Positions 36,240 to 45,212 of a DNA stretch of 64,000 bases are shown here, piece after piece. Each line of letters opens with the position of its first letter. The first letter of the stretch is position 1. This stretch comes from Bacillota bacterium (GTDB lineage: Bacteria > Bacillota > Clostridia > Acetivibrionales > JAEZXR01). The notes under the pieces were generated by a model. It was not told where the DNA came from and ran no database searches. It worked only from the letters and a program-made list of their open reading frames with translations. The stretch is from NCBI GenBank assembly GCA_023419605.1, contig JAEZXR010000121.1, positions 62,001 to 126,000 on the forward strand, in the 5' to 3' direction. Position numbers and translations under genes: made by a program.

Positions 36240-37829
36240 CTAATTCGTAATGCTCTTTATATACGCATCCACCTGCTTCTGCTGCTCCTGAATGATTTTA
36301 TCATTTCCGGCGGTTTTGTATTTTTCAATTAATTTCTTGACATCGTCTTCCACATCTTTCGGAAAGCCCATTACCACCACTTTAAAGTCTGTCTTCCAGA
36401 GATTTGAAACGGCTGCGACTTCGTTCTTCACTTTGGAATCATCAAAGGTAAAATTCTGAACCGGATGCGTAAAGGCTACTTTTTCCCATGCACCCCGGAT
36501 ATCCGCATAGTTTGGGATCCCTCCGTCCACCTGTTTGAAGAGCTTGTCGTCCCTCCAGCCCCAATTGCAGTTTCCGTCAATAGGATAATTAGCCGAATCT
36601 GCAAGCGGTTTTACCTTACCGTCACCCGTCAAATCGTAATGCTTGCCTCGGATCCCGTATGTAACGAGGTCGGCATACCGGGCGTCATTTTTAACCAAAT
36701 CAAGGAACATCACCGCCCTTTCGGAATTCTTGCTGTTCGCGTTAATCCCCATGCCGTTCTGGATGTATGGCTTGATGGGGACTCCCTTGCCGTTCATGCC
36801 GTCAAACACCTGTACCTTCCAATCAGGATGCGCTGCAATCACTGAAGTATATGTTCCGTTGGCCGTGGACAGGTTCATCACAGCCGAAGCACTCTTTCCG
36901 TTAGTGAAGGATTCCTTTGAAGATACTTTATTCACCAGTGCGCTCTTGGACCAATAGCCATTGTCCTTCCAGGTCTTCATCTTTTTGGCAAACTCCAGGA
37001 ATTCAGGTTTTTCTATCACATTGACAATCTGGCTGGAACTCTGCTTGCTCAAATCGAAAAAGTGGTTTAACTGCTGCGGTTCCATGTAGTCAAGGTTGTT
37101 AGGAGCCAGAACCTCAAACCGCAGCAGGGTATCGAAATCCAAATCCGAACCGATATCCAGCGGAATCAGCTGCTTTTCATTCTTTGCCACCGCATCCAGG
37201 TATTTTGCAAAATCATCCTCATTTTGGATCCTGGATATGCCGTATTTCTCCATCAGATCGCCTCTTACCATATACACGTAGGCGTTCAGTTCCTTGTAGT
37301 TCATTGGAAGCATGTACACCTTTCCGTTCACCTTCGCCTGCTCCCAGGCTTCATTGTACATGGAAGCTGCAGTTTTAGGCGCATATTTTTGAAGCATCTC
37401 CTTTGTTATTTCCTTGAATCCGCCCTTGGTCGCCTGGCTGTTGTAAAAGCACCAGTTTGCGGTGTAGATAAGGTCAAAATCATCGCCCGAAGCAAAAACC
37501 AGCGGATACTTCTGTGTATAATCGCCCCAGCCCATAAAATTGACATTGATGGTTGCATTGATATCCTTCTTGAGCATTTTGTTGAGTTCTCCGTAAACCA
37601 GATCGAAATCCTTTGCCTTATCGCCCAGCAGGTACATGTTGAGCTTGACTTCCTTGGAAATGTCAGGCTTTTCATCTGCCTTTGCCGGGTCCTTCTGCGC
37701 TGCAGCCGATATGGGCTCAGTGTTCTCTTTCGATGCCGCCTGCTGTGTTTTCCCGCATCCCGAAAATACGGCAGTAACCAGAAATACTACTGAAATCAAA
37801 GCAGACAGTGTTTTCGTCATTTTTAGCAT
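36240..37829 (-). CDS. LplA-like sugar-binding lipoprotein
   Basis: 529 residues with a lipobox (VTAVFSGC), in the size range of the large LplA/YtcQ-type binding proteins. It has GDDFDLIYTANWCFY and a long C-terminal Trp-rich section. It is followed by the GH53 gene and preceded by two permeases of the LplB/LplC type, so it probably binds galacto-oligosaccharides. AAGGAGGATTTTGAA precedes the ATG. The ATPase for this importer is not in the locus, as is usual for CUT1 systems served by a shared MsmK-like protein. Confidence 0.88.
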   Translation of the reverse strand: MLKMTKTLSALISVVFLVTAVFSGCGKTQQAASKENTEPISAAAQKDPAKADEKPDISKEVKLNMYLLGDKAKDFDLVYGELNKMLKKDINATINVNFMGWGDYTQKYPLVFASGDDFDLIYTANWCFYNSQATKGGFKEITKEMLQKYAPKTAASMYNEAWEQAKVNGKVYMLPMNYKELNAYVYMVRGDLMEKYGISRIQNEDDFAKYLDAVAKNEKQLIPLDIGSDLDFDTLLRFEVLAPNNLDYMEPQQLNHFFDLSKQSSSQIVNVIEKPEFLEFAKKMKTWKDNGYWSKSALVNKVSSKESFTNGKSASAVMNLSTANGTYTSVIAAHPDWKVQVFDGMNGKGVPIKPYIQNGMGINANSKNSERAVMFLDLVKNDARYADLVTYGIRGKHYDLTGDGKVKPLADSANYPIDGNCNWGWRDDKLFKQVDGGIPNYADIRGAWEKVAFTHPVQNFTFDDSKVKNEVAAVSNLWKTDFKVVVMGFPKDVEDDVKKLIEKYKTAGNDKIIQEQQKQVDAYIKSITN

Positions 37830-37878
37830 TTCAAAATCCTCCTTATTATTCCTTTATTGATAACCGGTCCATCCGGAG

Positions 37879-38760
37879 TTATCCTTTTACAGCGCCAATG
37901 GTAATGCCTTTTACAAAATATTTCTGGACAAAAGGATACAGGAAAACAATGGGACCCGTAGCAACCACCGTCATCGCCAGTTTCATGGGTTCCGACGGCA
38001 TCTCCGGTACGGGGACGCCCGACCGTGAGGCAGCCTGGTTGATAAAATCCAGCTTGCTTAAAATCTGGTAGAGAAAATACTGGAGTGGGTACATCTTTTG
38101 TCTTTCGATGAATAGCATGGCATTATACCAGTCATTCCAGTAATTCAACGCGATAAACAATCCGATGGTTGCGAGAGCGGGCTTGGACAAGGGCAGAATC
38201 AGCTTTACAAATATAGTGAAATCTCCTGCCCCGTCGATTCTGGCAGATTCGTTAATGGCATCAGGGATGGATTTCATAAAGCTCTTCATAATCAGGATGA
38301 AGATTACATTCATCAGCAGTGGAAAAACCAGGGCAATATAGGTATCCTTCATTTTCAGGTATTTAACCAGCAGAATGTACCAGGGCACCAACCCTCCCCC
38401 AAAAATGGTGGTGAAGTAAAAATAGAAGGAAAACTGGTTCCTGTATTTAAAATCTTTGGAAACGAGCACGTAGGAGGTCATAGCCGTAAGAAACAACCCC
38501 ATGAGAGAACCCGTCAGTGTTACCAAGACGGTAACGAGATATGCCTTTAGCAGCATGTTTGGAGATTCCAGGATGATCTGATAGGCCTGAAAGGATATCT
38601 CTTTGGGAATAAACCGGTACCCGTCCCGCAGGATGGAGCTCTGGGAGGTTATTGAACCTGTGAGGATGAGGATAAAGGGAATGACACAGAACAGTGTGAT
38701 AAAAGTAATGACTAAGTATCCCCCGGCATTGAACAGAATTTTGTCTCTTTTGATTATCAT
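37879..38760 (-). CDS. LplC-like sugar ABC permease (CUT1)
   Basis: 293 residues with about six transmembrane segments. The EAA loop reads NESARIDGAGDFTIFVKLILP, and the protein ends in KYFVKGITIGAVKG, typical of the LplC/YtcP group. CTAGGAGGCTTCATA precedes the start. It pairs with the permease upstream to form the channel of the galactan-oligosaccharide importer. Confidence 0.9.
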   Translation of the reverse strand: MIIKRDKILFNAGGYLVITFITLFCVIPFILILTGSITSQSSILRDGYRFIPKEISFQAYQIILESPNMLLKAYLVTVLVTLTGSLMGLFLTAMTSYVLVSKDFKYRNQFSFYFYFTTIFGGGLVPWYILLVKYLKMKDTYIALVFPLLMNVIFILIMKSFMKSIPDAINESARIDGAGDFTIFVKLILPLSKPALATIGLFIALNYWNDWYNAMLFIERQKMYPLQYFLYQILSKLDFINQAASRSGVPVPEMPSEPMKLAMTVVATGPIVFLYPFVQKYFVKGITIGAVKG

Positions 38761-38771
38761 TATGAAGCCTC

Positions 38772-39695
38772 CTAGAAAAGAGAATAATCACTATTGATCA
38801 TTTTAATCAGTTTATTGGCACCCAGAATGATGAGCAGGGATAAACCCGATTGATAAAGCCCGGCTGCCGCCGTCATCCCGAATTCCTGCATATCCATCAG
38901 GGAACGTACAACATAGGTATCGATCACGTCGGTAGCGTCCAGTACCAGGCCATTGTTGCCCACCACCTGATAGAACATCTGGAAATCCCCCTTCATGATA
39001 TTCCCCAGGCTCAGCAGCAGAAGTACGATGATGGTAGGCGTGATGGAGGGCAGGGTGATATATGCTATTTTCCGGAATATATTTGCTCCGTCGATATCAG
39101 CGGCCTCATACATCTGGGTATCGATGCCCAGTATGGCCGCCAGGTATAGAACCGTTCCATATCCTACCCATTTCCAGGCACTGGCCGCCACGATAATGAA
39201 CTTCCATGCCGATGGATTGGAGTATACATCCACTGGCTCCAGCCCAAGAGATTTTAGCAATGTATTGACGGCACCAAACTCATAATTGAACAGGTTATAA
39301 ATAAAGGCACCTACCACCACCCAGGAAATGAAATAGGGCAAAAACATTAAGGATTGGGTGATTCTCTTAAAAAACCTTCCTGCCATTTCGGACAGCAGGA
39401 TGGCCACCAGGATTTGAAGTGTGTTGTTGATGATAAGAAAAGCGAGGTTATACAGTATGGTATTTCGTGTGACGGAAAATGCTTTTCCCGATTCAAAAAA
39501 AAACCTGAAATTATCCAATCCCGTCCATGGACTGCCCAATATTCCTCCCGTATAGGTAAATCTTTTAAAGGCAAGAACAATCCCGGACATGGGGATATAG
39601 CACATGATAAAGAAATAAACAACTGCCGGTGCGATCATAAGAAATTTAGTCCTATTTTTACTGAATTCATGTAAAATTCCGCTTTTGCTTCCCAT
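38772..39695 (-). CDS. LplB-like sugar ABC permease (CUT1)
   Basis: 307 residues with about six transmembrane segments. The N-terminus MIAPAVVYFFIMCYIPMSGIVLAFK, the GSPWTGLDNFRFFF periplasmic loop and the EAA loop YEAADIDGANIFRKIAYITLPSI are characteristic of LplB/YtcP proteins. It is the first gene of the importer-galactanase operon, with GGGGGCTGAAGA before the ATG, 12 bases before the LplC-like gene. Confidence 0.9.
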   Translation of the reverse strand: MGSKSGILHEFSKNRTKFLMIAPAVVYFFIMCYIPMSGIVLAFKRFTYTGGILGSPWTGLDNFRFFFESGKAFSVTRNTILYNLAFLIINNTLQILVAILLSEMAGRFFKRITQSLMFLPYFISWVVVGAFIYNLFNYEFGAVNTLLKSLGLEPVDVYSNPSAWKFIIVAASAWKWVGYGTVLYLAAILGIDTQMYEAADIDGANIFRKIAYITLPSITPTIIVLLLLSLGNIMKGDFQMFYQVVGNNGLVLDATDVIDTYVVRSLMDMQEFGMTAAAGLYQSGLSLLIILGANKLIKMINSDYSLF

Positions 39696-39772
39696 TCTTC
39701 AGCCCCCTTTTGCTGTAATTCATGCAAATGATCGATATCAATTTCTTCTTCCCTATCGTATTTCCGTTGACA

Positions 39773-39801
39773 GGTATATCATACGACTTTATGGAGACCA
39801 A
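39773..39801 (-). promoter_or_regulatory. candidate promoter of the galactan operon
   Basis: TTGGTC, 17 bases, TATACC on the minus strand, about 78 bases before the permease start. Both boxes depart from consensus, as expected for an activated promoter controlled by the adjacent YesN-type regulator. Confidence 0.35.
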
Positions 39802-39863
39802 AAAAATGGTACAATTATATAATAATAAGTAAAATTCTACTTTCTTCTATTCCTTCTGAAGGA

Positions 39864-41666
39864 TCAATCCCGGGTTGGAACGGCGGGAAATCTTATGGTT
39901 GCCTCAGTTCCCTTCCCGGGCTCGCTTTTGTAGGACAAACCGTACTCTTCCCCGTAATGCAGCTTGATCCTGTTGTTGATGTTCCGCACGCCATACCCTT
40001 GGCTTTCCTGCGTGGCCGAATTGTTCAGGATACCCTCCTGGACTTCCCCTTTCATGCCAATACCATCATCCTTTACCCTAAGGACGATGGTGTCCCCCTC
40101 CAGCCCTCCTGTAAGGGTAATATTGCCCGTCTTCTCCTTTTTCTCCAAAATCCCATGCAAAATTGAATTTTCGACGATGGGCTGAAGAATAATCTTGAGT
40201 ATCCCATATTCCAGAATTTCTTCCTTTACCGCGATGCGCAGCAAAATCCTGTTTTCAAATCTTTTATTCTGGATGTCCACATAAAGCTGCACATGCATGA
40301 TTTCATCGGCTATGGAAACAATGTCCTTACCCTTGCTCAAGCTGAGCTTGTAGAACTTGGCAAGAGACTGGACAACGGAAGAGATCTCGTAAACATTATT
40401 ACGGATGGCTGTCCAATTGATCAGATCCAGCGTATTATATAAAAAGTGAGGATTGATTTGGGCCTGAAGCGCTTTCAGCTCGGCGCTTTTGATCTCCTGA
40501 CCCGTCCTGTACTGGTCTGCGATGAGGATTTCCATCTTTTGAATCATAAAATTGAAATTCTCCACCAGCTCCCCGATTTCATCTTTGCTGGAAGGTGCAG
40601 GTATCACTTCAAGCTCGCCCTGCTGGGCTTTTCTCATTCTCCTGATCAGTTGACCGATTCGCTTGGTGCTGGAGCCGGATATATAGTAGGCAAGAGCGTA
40701 GGCAAGGGTGGCCAGGATGACCAGTACCACCAACAGTTGATTCCGTATCGCTTTGCTGGATGATAGGATTTCTTCATAAGGAACGACCGAAACCAGGGTC
40801 CAATCGGTTCCCAGCAAATTTTTGCTGCCTACCAGTATCCTTTTACCCTTAAGCATTGTTTCTCCCCAGTTATTGGTTTTTTTAGACAGTGCGGCGCAAA
40901 AGGACGGATCGGCCTTCAATACCTCCATGGCGCCGGAATCCGAACTGGTAACAACGGCACCGTCTTCGTTTTGCAGGTAAGCCACTCCCTTTTCCGTGAT
41001 GCTTGCTTTTTTAATAATGCTCTGGATCGTGCTTTCAAGCATATCGATCCGGAAGATGCCGATGATTCTGTGATAGTAGTTGGGGTCACGGATGATTCTT
41101 GCAGCCGACACCACCCTGATGTCATCCTGGGTTTCACCGGTAAAATACTCCGGAGGACACCAGAGGATCTTATCTTTCCCGGAAATCAGAGGCTTATACC
41201 ATTTTGAATTCTCAATGTCGCTCATGCTGAAAAGGTTAATCCTCTCCTGCGAATAGATCACGCCGTCCCGCACATACAATCGTAAACGGTAAACATCATC
41301 CTCCTTCTGGTAAGGGGTCAGATAAAGAGTGTTCAAATCCTGCGCATCCTTGATCTGTTCCGCAATTTCATAATCCTCCAGCTTTTTCGTGAGGATGTTG
41401 TTCAGATTCCTGTCCACCGTGATGATATCCGATATGTCGATGATTTTGCTGATCTTATACTCCAGAAAGGAATTGGTTTGCTCAAAGTTCTGTTTGGCAG
41501 AGTACAGCACCAGACCCTCAATGGTTTTGGATACCCGGTTATAGGAGACAAAAGCGAGAAGACCTAAAGGAATGATGATCAGAATGAAGTAGGATAACAT
41601 AAGCTTGGTTCTCAGCTTGCGATTGTTAAGGAATTGAACAAACTTTTTCTCCAGTTTTCTGATCAT
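39864..41666 (-). CDS. YesM-type sensor histidine kinase
   Basis: 600 residues: transmembrane segment near 25, an extracytoplasmic Cache-like sensor domain to ~290, a second transmembrane segment (LLVVLVILATLAYALAYYI), HAMP, the kinase box QINPHFLYNTLDLI and an ATPase domain with VKDDGIGM and a C-terminal G-rich loop. The start codon overlaps the regulator stop as ATGA, so translation is coupled. Position directly upstream of the importer operon suggests it senses galactan products. Confidence 0.9.
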   Translation of the reverse strand: MIRKLEKKFVQFLNNRKLRTKLMLSYFILIIIPLGLLAFVSYNRVSKTIEGLVLYSAKQNFEQTNSFLEYKISKIIDISDIITVDRNLNNILTKKLEDYEIAEQIKDAQDLNTLYLTPYQKEDDVYRLRLYVRDGVIYSQERINLFSMSDIENSKWYKPLISGKDKILWCPPEYFTGETQDDIRVVSAARIIRDPNYYHRIIGIFRIDMLESTIQSIIKKASITEKGVAYLQNEDGAVVTSSDSGAMEVLKADPSFCAALSKKTNNWGETMLKGKRILVGSKNLLGTDWTLVSVVPYEEILSSSKAIRNQLLVVLVILATLAYALAYYISGSSTKRIGQLIRRMRKAQQGELEVIPAPSSKDEIGELVENFNFMIQKMEILIADQYRTGQEIKSAELKALQAQINPHFLYNTLDLINWTAIRNNVYEISSVVQSLAKFYKLSLSKGKDIVSIADEIMHVQLYVDIQNKRFENRILLRIAVKEEILEYGILKIILQPIVENSILHGILEKKEKTGNITLTGGLEGDTIVLRVKDDGIGMKGEVQEGILNNSATQESQGYGVRNINNRIKLHYGEEYGLSYKSEPGKGTEATIRFPAVPTRD

Positions 41667-43261
41667 AGGATATATCTCTTTCTAAATTCAGAGGGATTTA
41701 TACCTTCCGAATTTTTAAAAATCTTGGCAAAGTAATTGGCATCACTGAAGCCCACGCTGCCTGCAATTTCGTACAGTTTGAAGCCCCGGTCCTTCAAAAG
41801 CTCCTTGGCCTTTTCTACTCTTGTTTCCATAATGAATTGATTAATGGTTTTACCCGTCTCTTTTTTAAAGACCAGCGACAGGTAATTAGGGGTCAGAAAG
41901 GTATGGTTGGCAATATCTCCGATGGAAAGATTCTCGCTTGCATAATTGCTTTTCACATATTTTACAATGCTGAAAACGATGGATTTCTTGTTCTCTTTTT
42001 CCAATATGGACTGGAAAAAGATTTCGATTTTTTCTAAAATGTACGCTTCAATTTCATAGACCGTATCGGCTTTTGAAATCACATCCCAGAAATACTCCTC
42101 TTTTTTCCCCGGTTCCACCCATTGGATGCATCTTTCTTCCGCAAGCCTGGCGAGACCGATTAATAAATTGAAAAAATAATTTTTTATATTGTTCACAAGG
42201 GTATTGGGGTGCAGCTTCAAATTCTGTACAACCCTTTTGATGAATAGCTCCGCTTCCAGCTTCTTTTCATTTATTATCCATGCAAAGAAGGTCTGAACAT
42301 CATCGTTGGAAAAATCATAGGCACTCCCAGGGTCATCTTGAAAAAACGCGATGTAGTTATGTCCCAGGAAAAATTGCTTTTGAATGGCTATTACGGCAGT
42401 CTGGTAGGAATGCGGAATATTCTGTATCCCACGGACACTTATTCCTACGCCGATGAATATTTTATTCCCAAGCTGCAGCAATTGTCCTACCTCCGCTTTG
42501 ACCAGTTCCAGCATATCTTTGAGAAGTGCGGGATTTTTAGCATTTTCTCCAAAAACATGAAGAAGAATATGCTCGTTTTCCTTAAAAGCACATAAACCAT
42601 GCAGTGCTTTTTCTTCTACCCGCCGGGATATGCACGCTACTATGGCATCGTGGTACTTATGCATAACTTCTGCTTTTTTACCCGGATCGATATTTAGCTT
42701 GATCAGTATGGACAAACAGCTGACAGATACCGGATCGGGCATTTTGATATCATCCAGCTTTTGTTTGATGGACTCCCAGGAATGATGGGAAGCAGTAAGT
42801 TCCAGGCAAAGCCTTTCCCTAAGCAGAGGCAGACTTTCCTTCACTTTGCACTGCAGCTCCGTCTCAAGTCTTTTTTTTTCCTGCTCAGTTTTGCACAAAG
42901 AGACGGTCTGAAGGATAACCGCTTTCACTTCTTCAATGTTTACGGGTTTTTCGATATAATTTATGGCCTGAAGCTGGATTGCCGATTTGAGGTATTCCTT
43001 GTCGGTATATCCGCTGAGAAAGACAAATTTGCACTGTGGGAGCTGCCGTTTGATTTGCTCTGCAAGTTCTATACCGTTCATTTTCGGCATCCGTATGTCT
43101 GTTAAGACAATGTCAGGCTGCATCTGTCCGGAAAGTTCCAGTGCTGCTTCTCCGTCTTCTGCCGCTGCAACGTTGTCCACTCCAAGCACTTTCCAGGGTA
43201 CGCATTCCAATAAGCCCTCCCGGGTTGTTTTTTCATCATCAACGATTAAAAGCTTGATCAT
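41663..43261 (-). CDS. YesN-type response regulator, AraC family
   Basis: 532 residues. A receiver domain with LIVDDEKTTREG, the phospho-acceptor in VLTDIRMPKMNG and the conserved Lys in YIEKPVN; a middle region of unknown role; and a C-terminal AraC DNA-binding domain (LSIGDIANHTFLTPNYLS, KLYEIAGSVGFSDANYFAKIFKN). The gene comes first and the kinase second, the reverse of the pair at 6615-9725. It probably activates the importer-galactanase operon. Confidence 0.9.
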   Translation of the reverse strand: MIKLLIVDDEKTTREGLLECVPWKVLGVDNVAAAEDGEAALELSGQMQPDIVLTDIRMPKMNGIELAEQIKRQLPQCKFVFLSGYTDKEYLKSAIQLQAINYIEKPVNIEEVKAVILQTVSLCKTEQEKKRLETELQCKVKESLPLLRERLCLELTASHHSWESIKQKLDDIKMPDPVSVSCLSILIKLNIDPGKKAEVMHKYHDAIVACISRRVEEKALHGLCAFKENEHILLHVFGENAKNPALLKDMLELVKAEVGQLLQLGNKIFIGVGISVRGIQNIPHSYQTAVIAIQKQFFLGHNYIAFFQDDPGSAYDFSNDDVQTFFAWIINEKKLEAELFIKRVVQNLKLHPNTLVNNIKNYFFNLLIGLARLAEERCIQWVEPGKKEEYFWDVISKADTVYEIEAYILEKIEIFFQSILEKENKKSIVFSIVKYVKSNYASENLSIGDIANHTFLTPNYLSLVFKKETGKTINQFIMETRVEKAKELLKDRGFKLYEIAGSVGFSDANYFAKIFKNSEGINPSEFRKRYIL

Positions 43262-43797
43262 TTAATGACCCCCACACAAATAGCTTGATCATTTCAGATA
43301 TTATCATATAATGTTTTGAATTCTTTTACAAGGTATACGTTTCCAATTTGTCCAATATAAACAAAGACACCAGAACCGCTGAGATGTGTGAAAACTAATT
43401 CCTCCCAGAAAGTTAGCTCTGCTTGAGGTTAATTTAACAGGCAGGCACCTCTGTCACCAGCAACTTTCATCGTTAAGTTTTCGTACGGTCTGATGTCTTT
43501 TTGTCTTTGTTGTTAAACCTTTTATATCCGGATAAATAATAAGAATTTACGCATACAAGTTTACATAAATTACGAAGTTAATAGATTGTATATCATCCTA
43601 TCCAAAATCCAATAGGTAAGCATTTACAGGAAGATAGCTAAAAATTCTCAATCTATATACAACGCACAAAAGTTTTTACATTTCTTCTTTTGTGCGCTTG
43701 TATTTCCTTGCTTGCCCATCGCGAAAATTAAATTCATTCCATGTAAAATCATTTTCGCGATTTATATAACTATAGAATTTACACGGAACCATTCACC
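43262..43797. other. intergenic region with hairpins, no gene
   Basis: 536 bases without a supported gene. It has perfect 10-bp hairpins at 43663-43696 (CGCACAAAAG / CTTTTGTGCG) and 43719-43760 (TCGCGAAAAT / ATTTTCGCGA), without T runs, that may end the crotonase operon. A GC-richer part at 43364-43510 has short complementary ends (CAAAGACA / TGTCTTTG) and could be a structured leader of the regulator gene. It did not match a riboswitch class I know. Confidence 0.5.
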
Positions 43798-44472
43798 CTA
43801 AACATTCATGATGCATTTCTTTATACGGGTATTCCCAATGCTCCTTGCCTGTTCCGAGTATAAGCCTGCAAGCTTCAACGCCGTGGGCAGCAGTTGGCTT
43901 CTTTTTGCCAGAATATCCACCAGGCCTATGTCGTAAGCCTCTTTACCGTTTATCATATCCCCGCGGAGAATGATTTCCTTCGCTCTCGACCGGCCCACGG
44001 TCTTTTCAAGCCGGATGCTTCCGCTAAGCCCGGTAATAATCCCCCAACTGAGCTCCGGGCAGCCCAGCAGCGCATCGGTACTGCATATTCTTATATTACA
44101 GGCCAGCGCAAGTTCGAGTCCTGAGCCCGTACATACCCCGCTGATTGCCGATATCACCGGAACATTCAAAGTTTCCAGCTGTCTCAGCACCCTGGCATTT
44201 TCGCAGACTGTCTCCTGTGCATCCTCGCCTTTTAAATATGGCTGCAGTGCACTTTTTTTCACATCTTCCACATCGGCTCCAGCCGAAAAATGACGGCCGC
44301 TGCTGTACATCAGGACGGCTCCGATTCCTTTGCATTCCCTGATCTCCTCAACGATTCTTGAGAGGCTTGAAAAAAATTTCCTATTCATTCTGTTGTCCGG
44401 CGGCCGATCCAGCACAATATGCGCTACTCTTTCGGATATTTCCAGACGCAGCGGTTCCATTTCCACCATCAT
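43798..44472 (-). CDS. enoyl-CoA hydratase/isomerase (crotonase) family, second copy
   Basis: 224 residues, a little short for a crotonase because the C-terminal helices are reduced. The oxyanion-hole segment HFSAGADVED is present. Glu120 (GSGLELALACNIRI) and Glu140 (GCPELSWG) occupy the positions of the two hydratase glutamates, so catalysis is possible. The ATG overlaps the previous stop (ATGA). With the other crotonase and the dehydrogenase it probably processes a beta-position on a carrier- or CoA-bound acyl chain. Hydration, dehydration and decarboxylation all occur in this family, so the reaction is open. Confidence 0.85.
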   Translation of the reverse strand: MMVEMEPLRLEISERVAHIVLDRPPDNRMNRKFFSSLSRIVEEIRECKGIGAVLMYSSGRHFSAGADVEDVKKSALQPYLKGEDAQETVCENARVLRQLETLNVPVISAISGVCTGSGLELALACNIRICSTDALLGCPELSWGIITGLSGSIRLEKTVGRSRAKEIILRGDMINGKEAYDIGLVDILAKRSQLLPTALKLAGLYSEQARSIGNTRIKKCIMNV

Positions 44473-45212
44473 ACGGCCTCACCGCCATATTGGCTGATTA
44501 CAAGGTCGGCAAACATTTTTCCTTCTTCCTTCATAGCTGCTTCAAATTCCATAATACCTGCGTTATTTACAGACCGGATGGCATAGGCAACAGGCTTTAC
44601 CCCTTTGGAAATTATTTTTTCCATCACCTCAAGGGAGTAATCCATGCAGCTCTTCTCCTCTACCACACAATTAACCAGACCGATTTCATAAGCCCTTTGC
44701 GAATTGATATAGTCGCCCGTGAGCAGCATCTCCAAACCTCTTGATCTTTCTACAGTCTGAACCAATCGCTCTACGCCTCCAAGCCCCGGCACGATTCCGT
44801 GATTGATTTCAGGAAAGCCGAACAACGCTTTAGAGCTGCAATAACGAATATGGCAAGCCAGCGCAATTTCGAGGCCGCCCCCGAAGCAAATACCGTCTAT
44901 AGCTGCAATAACCGGCTTTTCCATACTTTCAATATAGTTCAGTATAGCCTTGCCCTTGTCAAATTCTTTTATATACTCTTCTTCCCTTAAATTTCCTTGC
45001 TTAAAGTATTCAAGGTCGGCTCCGGCCGAAAAATGCCTGCCTTCCCCTTTTAGGATAATGCCCAGAATCTCTTCACGCTCAATCCACTCCCTTACTTGCG
45101 AAATATCCGCAAAGTCAGGTCTGGGAATCAGATTAGATGACTTGTTTGATATCTTCAGGATACCAATCCGGTCTCTTTCCTGCCATTCTAAACAACCTGA
45201 TCTGTCTGTCAA
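44469..45212 (-). CDS. enoyl-CoA hydratase/isomerase (crotonase) family, first copy
   Basis: About 247 residues. The oxyanion segment is HFSAGADLEYF; Glu117 and Glu137 (counted from the ATG at 45218) are in GGGLEIALACHIRYC and GFPEINHG, so both catalytic positions are filled. The ATG at 45218 is only two bases from GGGAGGA, so the TTG at 45212 has the better spacing. Either way the gene overlaps the 3' end of the dehydrogenase gene by about 80 bases in another frame, an unusually long overlap. It is part of the KS-ACP-AT-dehydrogenase set. Confidence 0.85.
   Translation of the reverse strand: MTDRSGCLEWQERDRIGILKISNKSSNLIPRPDFADISQVREWIEREEILGIILKGEGRHFSAGADLEYFKQGNLREEEYIKEFDKGKAILNYIESMEKPVIAAIDGICFGGGLEIALACHIRYCSSKALFGFPEINHGIVPGLGGVERLVQTVERSRGLEMLLTGDYINSQRAYEIGLVNCVVEEKSCMDYSLEVMEKIISKGVKPVAYAIRSVNNAGIMEFEAAMKEEGKMFADLVISQYGGEAV

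Noticed and set aside
43364..43510. Known riboswitch upstream of the YesN-type gene
   Set aside because: I checked for lysine, TPP, cobalamin and SAM core motifs by eye and none fits.
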